Assembly: GCA_963922205.1 (NCBI GenBank)
Contig: CAWUHX010000065.1
Coordinates: forward strand, 868,001-932,000
Length of the DNA: 64,000 nt
Origin: Romanomermis culicivorax
Taxonomy: Eukaryota > Nematoda > Enoplea > Mermithida > Mermithidae
Direction of reading: 5' to 3'
Shown here: in pieces, positions 12,386 through 24,265 of the stretch
How the letters are laid out: every line of letters starts with the position of its first letter
Numbering within the stretch: the stretch's first letter is position 1
The notes under the pieces: generated by a model
What the model was told of the DNA's origin: nothing
Databases searched by the model: none
Seen by the model: the letters and a program-made list of their open reading frames with translations, nothing else
Made by a program: the position numbers and the translations under genes

Positions 12386-12633
12386 TCTATCTATTTTTTC
12401 TGAAATGCTTCCAAATAATGAAAGTGGAAAGTAGGTAGTATTTCAGATTTTCACGATTTTCTGATAAACAATATATCACAGAGGAATGGAAATTTGTGAG
12501 CATACTAATCTAATCTTTAACAATCTTTTGGGTGAAAAATTTTACAGTAAGAGCTCTATGTAAACGATTTTGACGACGATACGGATTTGTGTCAATTTTC
12601 TATTTGTAAGCATTTTATAAAAAACAGACTATA
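12386..12633 (+). mobile_element. MITE family M1, copy with eroded left end
   Basis: The internal sequence (TGCTTCCAAATAATGAAAGT, then ATTTTCACGATTTTCTGAT) and right end TAAAAAACAGACTATA match family M1. The left terminal repeat has several changes. Confidence 0.8.
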
Positions 12634-14568
12634 TAAAACGCACAGCAGAAAGACGATGGAAGCTCCAAGTGGTCATGAAAAATGTGTCAGCTAACCGAAA
12701 AACACTATCTCCTGCCTAATGCCGTATCAGTTATCATAAAGTCTAATTCACGATTTTAAAAAATTCTATACATTTGGGCACTGAAAAAAAGATAGATTTC
12801 GTCTATAGTAATTAAAACACGAAAACTTGATAACTTTCTGAAATAGCCAAGACGATTTCAATAAATGTACCGAAACTTTAATAAATTCAGAAGGTTTCGT
12901 GGATTTTTGAATACAATTGCGTTATGTGACACTTGTGGAAGGATTCTCATGAATAATCCACTTCTTTTGCTACCCAACTTTACATATCAAATGCTGAATA
13001 ATGAAATAACCTCCAGGTTTTAGAAGACTATGCTCATACTTGAGATCAGAATCAAAATAAAAAATAAGCATAGAAACGCATGCCTGACATGAAATTTCTG
13101 AATAAATTGACAGAAGGCAAGAAAGCAAGTGCTCCAGTGTTCAGAAGACTGCTATTGAATCAGACACAACCTCAAACCAAAAATTTGCTCATTCGAAATG
13201 AACTGAAATAGATATGCACACTGAGCTATTAAACTCATTAAACTCAGTTTGCATGATTTCAATGTATTTAATGAGTGAAAAGCATACTGATCAATTCATA
13301 GCCGTACACTTGTCGCATGATCAATGATGAATTTAGAATTTCGTCCTAAGGACGCCAAAGAATGAAATCAATATTATGAGTTTTACCGCCAGATGAATAA
13401 GATTTTAGATTATATTCTACTTTATTTTTCTTCTAAATTGGGGTGGCGAAATCGGAGTTATGATGAAAAAACACTAGATCTGCCTTGAACTTAACTAACA
13501 TTGTATTACATATTCATGTGCAAACATAGTTGGTGGGTGTGTGATACCGATTTCATGGAGGATGAAATTGATTTCCAGCCACTGACTATGAATTGGAAGA
13601 TAATAGATATTATCGAGCGAACTATTGGTGAAACCAGACAAAAATACGTTTGATCATTAGACTATGCAGGCATTTAAGTGCAGCTTGGTTCTAAATTTTT
13701 AGCTGATGCATTGGAGTTAAGAGAGTATGAAGTGCTTCCACGTAAAAAAAATTAGTTCCGACAAAGGCAAGCACTTTAAAAACGTATATCTAAAACTAGT
13801 TTTCATAATTGAAACAGAACGCACGCAGAGGGAGGGGATGACACCGACCATATCCATCGAACTGTTTGAGCATATTCCTGATATTTCCCCATCAATCAAT
13901 GACCTCAATGGAAGATTTTTGCTATTGTCGATGTGTTTCTTGTTGAATTTCACTCCAACTCAGAGCAAAAATGTAATGACTGCACAAAAATCAGTGTCAT
14001 ATGTGGTTATTTCTCAAAAACATGGGACTAGTAAAGCTGATTTTGTGTAGAAAACAGCATGAAGTAAAGTAAAATACCACGCTAGGACGAGATTTGAGGA
14101 AATTTAATGCCAAAAATTGAAAAACTAAAATTGTAGCAGAATTGATGATACCGTGAAGAAATCGAGTAAAAAATGGATATTTATGGCGGAGAATGTCTTA
14201 TTGTTGTGGAAAAAATAGTAGGATAGTAAATCTGAAAAATTATGTAAACCATAAAAAATTGTACAAAATTAGTATATTGTCAACATTTTCTTCACAACCA
14301 ACGGATTCAGTATTCGAATTTTTGTAGAGAATTAACTGCTCAATTTAGTTCTTTATTTAGAGAAATACAGCAATTAGTTCTGACAGTTTTTCTGACCAAT
14401 TTTAAACATCCAATGCAGTTTTTTGTGTTCTATCAAGTGGTGCAAACCAATCAAATGTACCATTTCTGATCAGGTAGTTATTTGATACCAGCTTTTATCA
14501 CTTTTGCCAAGTTGAATACTAGCTGTTTTTGACGCAAAGTTCTTGATTTTCTTACCACTCCGGTTAAA
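12634..14568. other. Gene-less stretch with possible coding relics
   Basis: No intact gene. Two nearby frames have somewhat protein-like composition: about 13539-13650 (peptide containing DTDFMEDEIDFQPL) and 13727-14050 (containing SIELFEHIPDISPSINDLNG). They are in different frames with stops between. I recognise neither; they may be remnants of a decayed gene or transposon. Confidence 0.2.
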
Positions 14569-14697
14569 ATGATGTTTCGTGATTTTTATGGGCTGTTGGT
14601 GATTTTCGTGGTTTCGTGTATTCCTGTGCTGCCAACGCTCGTCCGCCCGCCCATATTGGCCATCAGACCTGCTCACCCGTGCTTGTGGGAAAGTATA
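14569..14697 (+). CDS. Possible signal-peptide exon of an unrecognised secreted protein
   Basis: An ATG opens a frame with a strongly hydrophobic start (DFYGLLVIFVVSCIPVLP) followed by a Pro-rich stretch and a CLWE end. It reaches a possible donor, A|GTATATG, in phase 1, the phase used by the secreted cluster further right. The frame stays open to 15096, but beyond about 14815 it runs into a dispersed repeat (family P), so the rest is probably intron. No partner exon was identified. It could also be chance. Confidence 0.3.
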
Positions 14698-14814
14698 TGT
14701 GAAATAGAGAGCGGGAAAAACAATGATTTTCATTCTCGATTAAATAGATATGGTGTAAAATTTTACAATGATCAGTGCAGCGATCTCGTGGATGTACATT
14801 CGAACACAGAAAAA

Positions 14815-14900
14815 TTGATAAAGCTTATTACTGTAATGAAGGAAAAAAATTTCTCATGCATGAGAAGTGAAAAGAACAAAAGGAAATTTCTCCCCGTGAC
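14815..14900 (+). repeat. Dispersed repeat family P
   Basis: Carries AAGCTTATTACTGTAATGAA followed by a diverged tail shared with copies at 15990, 25843, 37830 and 43262. Confidence 0.45.
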
Positions 14901-15096
14901 CTCAATAAACCTTCAAAATTTCGCTAGTACACGTTTCATGCACAGTTTTATCCACATCAAACGTGGAAAAACATTTCTGACCTCCTTATTCGTGGAGAAA
15001 CTTTTACAATATAAAGTATTTAACTCGATGAAAATTTTGTATCATATTGGACCTACTCTTTTGGTTTTTGCTGCGTCTGTCATTTCAAAGAAATAA

Positions 15097-15989
15097 ACCG
15101 TAGTAGAAAGGTAGATATGGTATATAGTTTTATGGGATGGAAACATACATTTAGCCTGTCCAAATGCTCAGTACAGACCCTGGCCCGCCATACAGTGGGA
15201 ATTTGACTTTTATTCAATAATATTCATAGCAAGGACAATAGGACATGAATTGTATCACTAACTGTAGCGACAGTTCAGAAGCTGCACAGCAGATTCCAGT
15301 AAGTTTTTATCAAAAGAAAATAAAGTTAATACAATTGAAAGTTCTCAGGAAAGGGGTTGGTCTACGGTGTAAATTCTGAAATCATCGCGACAGCAGCCAT
15401 GTCGACTGACGAGTGGCTACTCTGAAATCACAGTGCATTCAATAGATTAAAGAAAGCTGGGTGATAGTCATATTCTAAAAAGTTTACTTTTTGTTTCACA
15501 TGAATGCATTCAAAAATTGTGAATCTGACATGCCTGATCTCAGCAACTATAGTTCATTTTTCCAAATGAGTTTCGGAAAAAATAAGTTCTTGCAAATAAT
15601 AAACAACCAGCGTAGACGAGCACCTTTTTTCTTAGATTAATTCTGCAAAAAAAGAAAAGATTGTTTGTCATGCATGGTCATCCTCTGTTCCCGGATTTTT
15701 TTTTTGTTTTTTGTATTCCGAGGAAAAATGAATGGGGTAAGACAAGTTTCTAGTTTCTAATCTAATCGACAACAGTAATATACCATGAGATATGAGGCTG
15801 AATTTCGTTCCTAGGAACATAAGATTGGTTCATGGGCATCTGAAGTGTTATTTTCAAAATTTCAGTGTGCTCTGTCTTTAATGCAATTTTCCTCATGTCT
15901 GCAAATAATGAGTTGCATAGATTAGTTGGGAGCGAAGTTCCAAAAATTTTTCAGTCTACTTATTCTGTCACAGATGCAGAGATCTCATG
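15097..15989. other. Gene-less stretch
   Basis: No supported gene. A donor-like CCA|GTAAGT follows a short open frame starting near 15246, but no further exon was found. Confidence 0.3.
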
Positions 15990-16200
15990 GCCAAGATAGA
16001 AAAACTAGGAAGCTTATTACTGTAATAAATGAACACTTTTTGCCGTCCATGAGCGGATAGCAGAATACTTGAAACTTTCTTCAGTAACCTGGTTGAATAG
16101 TCAAAACTTCTGGAGTGGTGCTCAAATGTCGGCAAGCATCTATCTTATTCAAAACTGGATTGTAATTTTTGGCCCCGTCGTCGTCATGAAAAAACAAGTT
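15990..16200 (+). repeat. Dispersed repeat family P, longest copy
   Basis: AAGCTTATTACTGTAATAAA is followed by CCATGAGCGG and CAGTAACCTGGTTGAATAGT. The copy at 37830 shares all these landmarks, so the family is at least about 110 bp long. Confidence 0.55.
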
Positions 16201-16330
16201 TTTTGTACAGTACACATTTTTCATTACATATGAATATTGCGTGTCGAATTGAATCTTCTATTTACACACATGAAACGGTCCATTCATGAGAATCTTGTTT
16301 TGAATATCTTGGAAAAAAGCTTCTAGGACT

Positions 16331-18759
16331 CTATTTGCGGCCCAGCATATAAGTTTGATCATTGGGTATAGGGCTCATGGCGTTTTGCAAGAACGGCAAA
16401 TGCGAAGTGTCCACGCCCCAATTGCCGGTAATGACGCCCACGCCGGCGGCGTCGTAAGCCTTATTGCCCGAATATTTACCTTTGGCGACGTCGATGTTTT
16501 GATTGCTGCTGCCTGAATAGTACGGGGCACTGTTCTGATTGGTGATGGTCGGATCGCCGGCGGCTTGTTGCGCGGCGAACGGGTTGAAAGGCGACGGGGT
16601 GGCAGCGGCGGATAAGACGGCGTCGTAGGCGCGCAGTTTCCCATCGCCTCCCAACCAGGTGAGCAGCAGGTTGTTGTTCAAACGGTCTCGAACATCCGGG
16701 CGCAGGGTTTCGGCCTGCAAATCGGGTGCCTGGGTGGCCGCAGCGACGGAGCGTTCGACCGTTGTCGAATTTACATTGGCCCCACTGGCGTTAACCGCAG
16801 TTTCTGCTGCCGGTGCCAGTTTGGCACTTTCGGCTCCCGATATTGATCCTTGTCGGCAGATGCCCAATTCGTAGTTAAAACGCTGACACAACGTTGCACG
16901 AACTCTGTCTTCGACTAAAGCGTTAAAAACGTTATATCCCTTTACTCCAAGTGTCCCGTTACCCCAAGAATGCTATAAATATATTTTTAAATTTCCCATT
17001 ATTCCATGTGTCACGTTACCTCAAGTGATATTCTTGGTTCTCAATTTTCATCATATCACAACGATTACCCCAAAGACAGACTAATGTAAAGGCCATGCAG
17101 AGTACCGAAAGGTACATTTCGGCGCCGCTGTTTGGACACCAGCCAGTTCGGCGCTGCGTTATTAGGGCGCTGGCGCTGGCCCTGGCGGCTGCGGTTTCGG
17201 CGCCAAAATAATTTTCTTTTCGTTTTATTTTTTCAGTTTTTTTATTTCCTTTATTTCTTATCCTTTTCTTTTTTAACTATTATTTTTCTCTTGTTTTCTG
17301 TGTCTTTGTTTTTGTTTTGGTTTATGTTCATGCTGTATTTCTTCGTATTATTTTTTCTTTGTATTTCTTTTTCTTTTGTTTTCTGTGTTTTGCTTAAGTG
17401 TTTGTCTAAGTTGTTACGTTAAAGTGTTCAAGTATCCAAGGAAAATTGTAGAAGATTCATGTTGCATTGTTGGAGTAATGGAACACCCTGTTTTGCAAAA
17501 AAATACACTTGGAGTAAAGGAATTTATAACATTACTTCGAGTAAAGGGACACTCGAGGTAACGGGACACTTGAAGTAAGGGGACACAATCGTTGAACATG
17601 AAAACTACAAGATGGTCAAAACTATATTACTAAATCAGCAGGGCTAATCACTCTTCGGGTTTGGTTCTTCAGAAAGCATAATTATCTTGATACTTCACTT
17701 CAAATCTTCATATATATTCCTACAGTATGTCATCATTCGTGACAGAATACTGCTTTTCACTCCATAAAAATTACTGTAAATCTTCTATGAATAAGAACTG
17801 AACAGATTAAACCTACAATTGTTATTTTTCGTAATGATACGAATCAGTTTTTTAAGTTTTAGAGATTTCCATAAAAGCTGCAAAACGATGCGAACTTTGT
17901 TTCAAATTTGATAAAATCAGTAAATAATATTAGAAGTTTTCTCTTAACTCTTTTAAAGCGATAAATCAATTGACTTTATACCATGAATCTGTCAAAAAAA
18001 TGTCCACGAGAAAGCAAAAAAATCGTGGGAATAGTTCATGCCTATATCTACAGTACATCTTGGACTCGAATCATTCACAGTGAACCACTAATTTTTGATT
18101 TTTTTCATTTAATTTTAGAAATTGCATTAGAAGTATTTGGCAATTAGAATGTAAACCTACTATGAAAGTACTTTGCAACGCCATTAAAAACTATTTGGGC
18201 GACGCCTTGAATGTCTGTTTTCTGTCCATAACTGGTAATCTTATGGTAAGCACTTTCAAAATTTCTGTTTTTATTACCTCACTTTGAAGCATAAATCAAG
18301 TTTTCACAGATATTTCGTATCAGCGTTTTTCCTCTTCCCCCAGATTCTACTGCTGATTTTTCTGAAATAATTACAAAAAATCAATGCATAAAAACCCACA
18401 GAACAGAGTGGTGTTAAAAGCTGTACCAAAAAATCTATGATCTTTGAGCATGCATAAAAATTCTGAAAGCCAAGAATGTCATATTGTAACATCAGGAATT
18501 CAATTCTTTTCATATAAAGTCTTTTGCTGTATGCATTATCTATTCACAAGTCCTACCGTTTGTGTAATGAATGAATATGGAGTTGAACAATGCCGCCTTT
18601 TAGGACCATGTTCTAAGCGTTCAGTGAAAGTGGCTATTCAACGCAATTTCGATGCTAAAGCTCAAATTCCAAGTCTTAGAATGTCATTTACTTACCAAAG
18701 GATTCGACGCTGTTGAGTAATAAATTTATAATCACCGAAATACAGATCAAAAGTTGCAT
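16331..18759 (-). CDS. Secreted modular protein, cluster gene 1 (modules A and D)
   Basis: Two exons: 18759-18696 and 16914-16331, 215 aa. Exon 1 is a signal peptide (MQLLICISVIINLLLNSVES) ending in phase 1 at a consensus GTAAGT donor. Exon 2 follows TTTTTAACGCTTTAG and completes a Val codon. Just after the signal peptide comes a C-x9-C motif (LCQRFNYELGIC, Cys31 and Cys41), matching the C-x8-C of the sibling genes. Then come an Ala/Thr/Asn-rich linker and a divergent module D (AAGVGVITGNWGVDTSHLPF). The end, LGRK, is a Gly-basic tail. The function is unknown and I do not recognise the family. The two exons and phase match the other nine members, which is the strongest support. The 1.8-kb intron contains no mapped repeat. 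Confidence 0.85.
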
Positions 18760-18904
18760 AATTTATTGACAACGCATAGGTTCACAAATCGCCGTTGTTG
18801 AAACTGTTGCCGTTTGAAGTTCATATCAACGAAGCAACACTGATTATTAATGTTTCACTTGATTGAACGTTGAAAAAAACCTGATCCGGTTTTTTTGAGT
18901 GTGA

Positions 18905-19111
18905 TTAATTGAACACTTCGTCACGCGTATTTTTCTTCTTGACATGCCCTTTGTGAGAACATAATGCTGCAAGCTTTTCGCATGCCATCTTAACCAAGTT
19001 TTCTGGAACATATACCGGAGAATCGAGAAGTCTGGTAATTTTTCTTTTTTCGTGCTTTTGTAGCTCCACGGTAAAAGCTGCCTCGACAGGCATTTGCATA
19101 TTATGCAACAC
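18905..19111 (-). CDS. Small unrecognised open frame
   Basis: A 68-codon frame with protein-like composition (contains PVYVPENLVKMACEKLAALC and a Lys-rich end). The real start may be one of two internal ATGs. No good splice acceptor or signal peptide is visible, and a longer frame overlaps it in another phase (18847-19146). It may be a last exon or chance. Confidence 0.2.
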   Translation of the reverse strand: MLHNMQMPVEAAFTVELQKHEKRKITRLLDSPVYVPENLVKMACEKLAALCSHKGHVKKKNTRDEVFN

Positions 19112-19252
19112 GTCGTGACTTCACTACGCAGATCCTGGCTTTGCACATTATTTACGTCATAGCAGTTACGTGATCGCTATGTCATGCATAATGCATTATT
19201 TGATGTTGCAAAAAATTGATGAAAGAATGATAGGTGAAAAAAATTAACTAAA

Positions 19253-19477
19253 TTAAACAAAAGCAGAGATATATTCTGAAGCAAGCTCCTGTTCAGATGG
19301 ATGAATTGATAAGCCTTGAACAGATACTCGGCTTAGAAATCGCTTTAGAGAGTGCAAAGTGTTATGAACTCCCCTAGCCCAGAGTATACACGTCGTTCCG
19401 ACAGATATTAGCCAAAAGTATACCAAAATTAAGGCAGCTGTTACATTTGTCTGAACAAAATCAAGAGATAATGTCAA
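19253..19477 (-). CDS. Small frame with signal-like start
   Basis: A 74-codon frame starts with a hydrophobic segment (AALILVYFWLISVG) and then meets a possible donor, T|GTATAC, in phase 1, as in the signal exons of the secreted cluster. Without a donor it would end at 19253 after a Glu/Ser-rich tail. No partner exon is convincing. Confidence 0.2.
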   Translation of the reverse strand: MTLSLDFVQTNVTAALILVYFWLISVGTTCILWARGVHNTLHSLKRFLSRVSVQGLSIHPSEQELASEYISAFV

Positions 19478-19572
19478 TATTTTTAGATTTAAAAATATTC
19501 AAGTCAGGAATCACATCATAAAAGTATCTCCATGTTTTTTTTGTCTGAAGTTCACAGTAGTTGCAGGGGCAC

Positions 19573-20214
19573 TATAGTCTGTTTTTTATAGATGCTTGTA
19601 AATATTAAAGGCCCTGTCATACTTCGTCGGATAGTGTCGGCCGGCGTCAGCCAACACCGGATACGGATAGCGCCGGCCGACACCCATCGAATCGGCTTAT
19701 GTCGGCCGACGCAACCCATATCCGGTGTCGGCTGACACTGGCCAACGCTGTCCGACGAAGTATAGTAGGCCATCTGACACTATCCGGCTTCATTGGTATG
19801 TGTTGAACAACGAGGCGGGGCTTAAAAGTAGAAAACTGAAGGATTTTCTTGTGTCGGACAGCGTTGGACAACAAATTTCAACTCGATCGAAATTGCAACC
19901 CAGTGTCGGCCGGCGTCGGATTGCAGAAGTATAGCAGCTCTGTCCGACTGTTGGACGACACCAGCCTGAGTCGGCCGACACCGGTCGATGCAATCCGACG
20001 AAGTATGGCAAGGCCTTAAGATTGGAAGTAGTATTTCATATTTTGGTTATGGTAAATCACAAGTCGCGTAGGACTAAAACTTTGTGAGCCTAATTAACTA
20101 AATTTTATCATTTTTCGATTAAAAATTTTTACAGTAAAAGTTTATGTAGCCGATTTCGAGGGCGGTACTTATTTTATCTCATTTTTCAATCTACATGCAT
20201 TTTATAAAATTGTA
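19573..20214 (-). mobile_element. MITE family M1, copy split by another transposon
   Basis: The left end TATAGTCTGTTTTTTATA is at 19573. The rest of the element (ATTGGAAGTAGTATTTCATA to GCATTTTATAAAAT) resumes at 20017. Removing 19609-20016 and one TAA gives a normal family M1 element of about 230 bp. Confidence 0.75.
19609..20016. mobile_element. PIF/Harbinger-like MITE nested in MITE M1
   Basis: This 408-bp element starts AGGCCCTGTCATACTTCGTC and ends with the inverted copy (reading inward AGGCCTTGCCATACTTCGTC). It is flanked by TAA on both sides (19606-19608 and 20017-20019). A 3-bp TWA duplication with GGCC-type ends is typical of PIF/Harbinger. Inside are many GTCGGCCGACACC-like direct and inverted repeats, making it strongly self-complementary and locally GC-rich. 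Confidence 0.8.
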
Positions 20215-21500
20215 TTTTTCGTGTTTCTCATCCTGAACATCTTTGCGATGTTGCGATGTATGCGTGTAGAAAAAATGTTGAAAAACTGAGTCGTATTGGG
20301 CATCCCGAACCATTTATCAATTTCAGCTTGACCGTTGGGCTTTTTCTACTTGCTCTGAACTCTACGTTTTAATTTTTAAGGCTACACCAGATTCGGGTGT
20401 CGCATTATCAACTGATTTCCATACTCAAATTTTTCAATAAGCTATATTTCCTATGATGACTGACTGACAACGTATCTTGCACATAATTAAACCATATATA
20501 CTCGAAAAATTTTCCAACGCATGGCCCAAAGTTGTTCGAAAAGTCCAACTCTACAGAGGCTGATTTCAATATCTAAACTTGAGGTCTCCAAACCCCAGGT
20601 TTAGCTAAACTGAGCAGTTGTTTCGACTTTTATTGCTTGCAGTAAAAATTTCGAGCTCGGTTTCAGCTAAACCTTAGGCTTAAGTCGCAGCTTGTTTTTT
20701 ATGGAGAACAAACGGAGAAAACGCATTCGTTGGCGAAATTTTGATATCAGTTGTGGCTTTACTCTTTCGCTCTCGAAGTCAAATAAAAACATGTGGAAGT
20801 CCTATTGTAACCAACTTCTGCATGAAATAATGACAAGAATCGGTTGTATAAAGCATACAAAAGCTCGGACTTAAACCTCCTGTCCCCTAATTCAACTTTT
20901 CGATTGCCTTAAAATCGATTTGTTGCAACTGGAAGTGACTACACTCCATTCATTTTGGATCAATGTAGCGAGGTTGCAGTCATAATTTTGTTTAAAGTCT
21001 TTAAAATAATTGGAGTATAACATGGGTTTAACTCGAGCACGAGATGAACCTCGTGACACGAGTTCATTCTTTTTTTATCGAAAGTGCCTGACCTTCTTGT
21101 TAAGAAGCTCTCTAGCCAAACCGAACTTGAGTTTAACTAGCGATACTGGAACGTGCCCAGGGATCCAAGCTACCGTTACTGGACCGCCGCCCTATTCTAT
21201 TTTCAAATAAAAAATACAAACAAATTCAAAAACTGGGATCATGCATTGCAAGCTTCTATTTTTTCTCAAATATTGTCAATCTGAGGTACACAATATTTGC
21301 ATGACAATCTTTTTTCTTTCCGAATCTTTTCGGAAAAATGGAATCTTTGATTCTATGCTTTTGTGTAGCATGAAATGACTGTTCTGTAAGAATTTTACTT
21401 GTGATAGACATTTCAAATAAACTAAATTGCGAGGCAAAGTCCTATCCCTGATGGGCTCGCCGTTTGCCTCTGCATCCTGCATGGAGCATTATTACGAGTT
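20215..21500. other. Gene-less stretch
   Basis: No supported gene. Short GGTTTAGCTAAAC-type inverted segments occur at 20590-20680, with related sequence near 44060. At 21437-21470 is a segment (CCTGATGGGCTC...GTTTGCCTC) that also occurs downstream of cluster gene 3, near 40168-40198. Confidence 0.3.
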
Positions 21501-23271
21501 TCAAGACGGTTTTGGCAGCCCTAAGCCTGGCCACGCTGGCGCCACATTTGATTGAGCTGCTTGCTGCACGGGAGCTGCAACCGCGGGTGGCGGATTGTTG
21601 CTGAGGCCGGGTGGCGGCTCAAGTACGGATGGTCCCGGTTGCAACGGCGGCGCCGCGGGGTTCACTTGAGCCTTGGGAATGCTGATCAGTGGATTAAACG
21701 GTCCACCGAAGTTTGGGTTGATCGGGGCGGCGGCCGACTGCTGTCGCGCAACTAGCATGCATAATTTGTAGTAGAACTTGCAAAAGTAGAGGTAATCGTC
21801 GCGGATGGCCTTGCCCGTATTGCATTGCGTCTGCCATTGGCGCTGGTATTTAGCGCAATATTGGTCCGAGCCGGCTGGCAAGGCTGGCGGAGCAGTCGCC
21901 CGTGGTGGGAACTCGCGTCCGGCGCAGAATTGTTTGTACTGCATACAAGACTTGTGTGTTTGGGCGTTCTCCGTACCGTCGCAGAACGTTTCGTACGACG
22001 ATTTGTAAGCCAAACAGATCTCGGCGATTTCGGGCGACATCATGGGTTTTTTGACCACAACGCCGGACTGCGCGCCGCCGAGGCATACTCGTTCGTACTT
22101 TGAACATAGATCGTCGAGCCGCGTATCGCTCCGCCGCATGTCGACCGACTTGCAATTCGATGTGTCGTAATCGTTTTTGTATTGCGAACAAAACGCGTCG
22201 ACGTCGTTCAGACCGCTGACTAAGTCTTTGCCGCCGTTGGATGACGCGGGCTGGACTACTGGATTCACAATTGGAACCGGTGCTGGAGCGATGGGTGGCT
22301 GAGGAGCTAATTTAGTGGTGGCCGCACTACTAGTGCATAAGATGTTGTTAGGAAAGCGTGAACATAGATCGACCAAGGCAGGTACTGGAAAAGATGTTAT
22401 CGACTCTGAGTTTAGAATAAAAAACGAAATCGTAAATGGCATTTTTGGATAGCCCAACTCACGTGTTTTGTAGCAGAACACCCCGCCCCCTTGAAGATTA
22501 TTATTTGGGTGGAGTCAATCGCTCACACTGCATGAGGTCAAACACTTTTGATGCGAAGACCAAACCACCCTGAACCCCCTCCGCCCATGTATGGTTCTAA
22601 TGTAATTAGTTACTCCCATTCACTCTCAACAACAAAACTAATAACAGACATCATGCACGGGGGTGTTCGGTAGTATTGACCTCTAACAGTTCTTGATTGA
22701 CCCTCGGCAGACTCTTGCTGACCCAGAGCAGATTTGACCCCCATAATCGAGAAGATCATGAAGGAAAATGAGCAAAAGAGAATAAATAGTCGTTTCAAGA
22801 ATGAGAATGATGCTGTAGTTTAACGATTTCTCTAAACTAAGCGTACTTGATTCCGAAGAAGTCTGATTAAATCAAATAAAAAAATCAAATAAAATGATCA
22901 AATTAAGGCGTTAGAAATGGTGAGACGAAGCAAGTAGTTTCCAATATTTGCCTATATAGATTGAAAAAATATGTAACTTAGATGTTAGAAGACCATTTTT
23001 TCGTTATCAAGAAAGAGGGAATAAATTTCTACCCCACCCCTGCCTAGCTGATGGGTTCCTACGGTGTCAACTACTATTTTTCAGGGTTTCTTTTTTCATT
23101 CAACACAAACAACATCTAATACTGCAGATTATGAAAATTTTGTCATTATCAATCAAATTCGACGCAGTAATTTCACATACTTGATTTAGTAGTTTCTAGA
23201 AAATACTTACCCGATCGGTCACTGTTACACGGTGCCAAAATATGAATTAAGAATAGAGTAATGAAAAACAT
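21501..23271 (-). CDS. Secreted cysteine-rich protein, cluster gene 2 (three four-Cys units)
   Basis: Two exons: 23271-23211 and 22384-21501, 314 aa. Exon 1 (MFFITLFLIHILAPCNSDRS) is a signal peptide ending in phase 1 at GTAAGT; exon 2 follows TTTTCCAG and completes Val21. Module A is LCSRFPNNILC (C-x8-C). Then come a Pro/Ala-rich linker and three four-Cys units, each a long pair (FCSQYKNDYDTSNC; ICLAYKSSYETFC; YCAKYQRQWQTQC) plus a short C-x6-C pair (LCSKYERVC; SCMQYKQFC; FCKFYYKLC). The C-terminal ~80 residues are Pro-rich without module C or D. The cysteines are evenly paired, as expected for an extracellular disulfide-rich protein. The role is unknown. The ATG sits just after TTTTGAAG, a weak possible trans-splice site. 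The intron contains a family Q repeat. Confidence 0.88.
22610..23060 (+). repeat. Dispersed repeat family Q, copy 1 (intronic)
   Basis: Shares GAGCAGATTTGACCCCC, AAGGAAAATGAGCAA, AATGATGCTGTAGTTTAACG and GATGTTAGAAGACC with copies at 26190-26540 and 47160-47470. It lies in the intron of cluster gene 2. Confidence 0.6.
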
Positions 23272-24114
23272 TCTTCAAAACTTTGATGCGTCTTATTCGT
23301 TATGTATCTAAAACATTCCGTTTGTGCGTGGAAAAGTGTATAACTTATATGGATTATAAAACAAAACCAAATCCTGTTTCAATGGGATTTATTGACGAAA
23401 AAAGTCGTTCTGAAAAATCAGCTGAGCCGTTCGAATAATGATTTGAAAATTTTATATTGACATTGATCTTTAGATCATACAAAAAAATTGATTTGATCAA
23501 GTTCAGTTATCTGGATGACAGCATTTTGATTGCGCATTAAAATAAATGAATTTTGTAATGTTCAATGCCATACGTGCTGAAAATACTGTGACTGCTGGAA
23601 TGGATCGTTCTGTCAACTGTTCAACAATTGAGAATTCAGTGATTCGGAAAAGTGGGATTGTCAACAATATCCCCTAAAAAATCGTGCTTTATTACCAAAG
23701 CTTTGGCCATGCACTCGAAAATTTTCCATGTGGAGAGTTTTTGCTGTAATTCCACTCCGATGGCAATTTGCACATTTTCAGAAAGAGCTTTGTAAGAGAA
23801 TTTGAAATAATATGTATGTTGTAGGTTATGTAACGACTGAATAAGCTACAATGAAGATGATATGACTGTTCAAAAATTTTGAATAAGGTGTGAACAACAC
23901 GATTGGGGCAGCAGTGAGGAACATGCAGTTGAATGAGTTTGATATTAAAGAATGGTGTGACGAAAACAACTGTCCTTATGCAATACATCAACCACAATTC
24001 TCGAAAGCGTTTTGGGATATCTTGTTCCACATCTCAGCCTTCTGGAAATATCTTGAGATCTAATGACTGTGAAGTGTTGAAATGTGAGACGAAGAGGATT
24101 TTAGAACTCGGGAT
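23272..24114. other. Gene-less stretch upstream of cluster gene 2
   Basis: No supported gene. A 112-codon minus-strand frame at 23692-24030 has no signal peptide, clear splice sites or recognisable motif. The first few hundred bases are the likely promoter region of cluster gene 2. Confidence 0.3.
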
Positions 24115-24265
24115 ACGGACAATTCGTCCCCAGTAATTCGCCCCCAGCAATTCGTCCCCCACAATTCACCCCTGGTATTTCGCCCCCACTGCAGTTTGCT
24201 CCCGGACAATTCGCCCCTGAGCAATTCACATCCCCACAATTCTCCGCCAGTAATTGGCCCCCAAT
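24115..24265 (+). repeat. Minisatellite, ~15-bp unit
   Basis: About ten degenerate repeats of CAATTCGCCCCCAG. On the minus strand it reads as a GGELWG-like peptide repeat, probably an artefact. Confidence 0.75.

Noticed and set aside
13717..14050. Overlapping plus and minus frames as a complete gene
   Set aside because: Protein-like patches only, with frame breaks and no splice signals; kept as a possible relic.
21552..22191. Several plus- and minus-strand frames of 67-113 codons
   Set aside because: Overlap cluster gene 2 exon 2 in other frames. Only the frame with ordered cysteine pairs fits the family.
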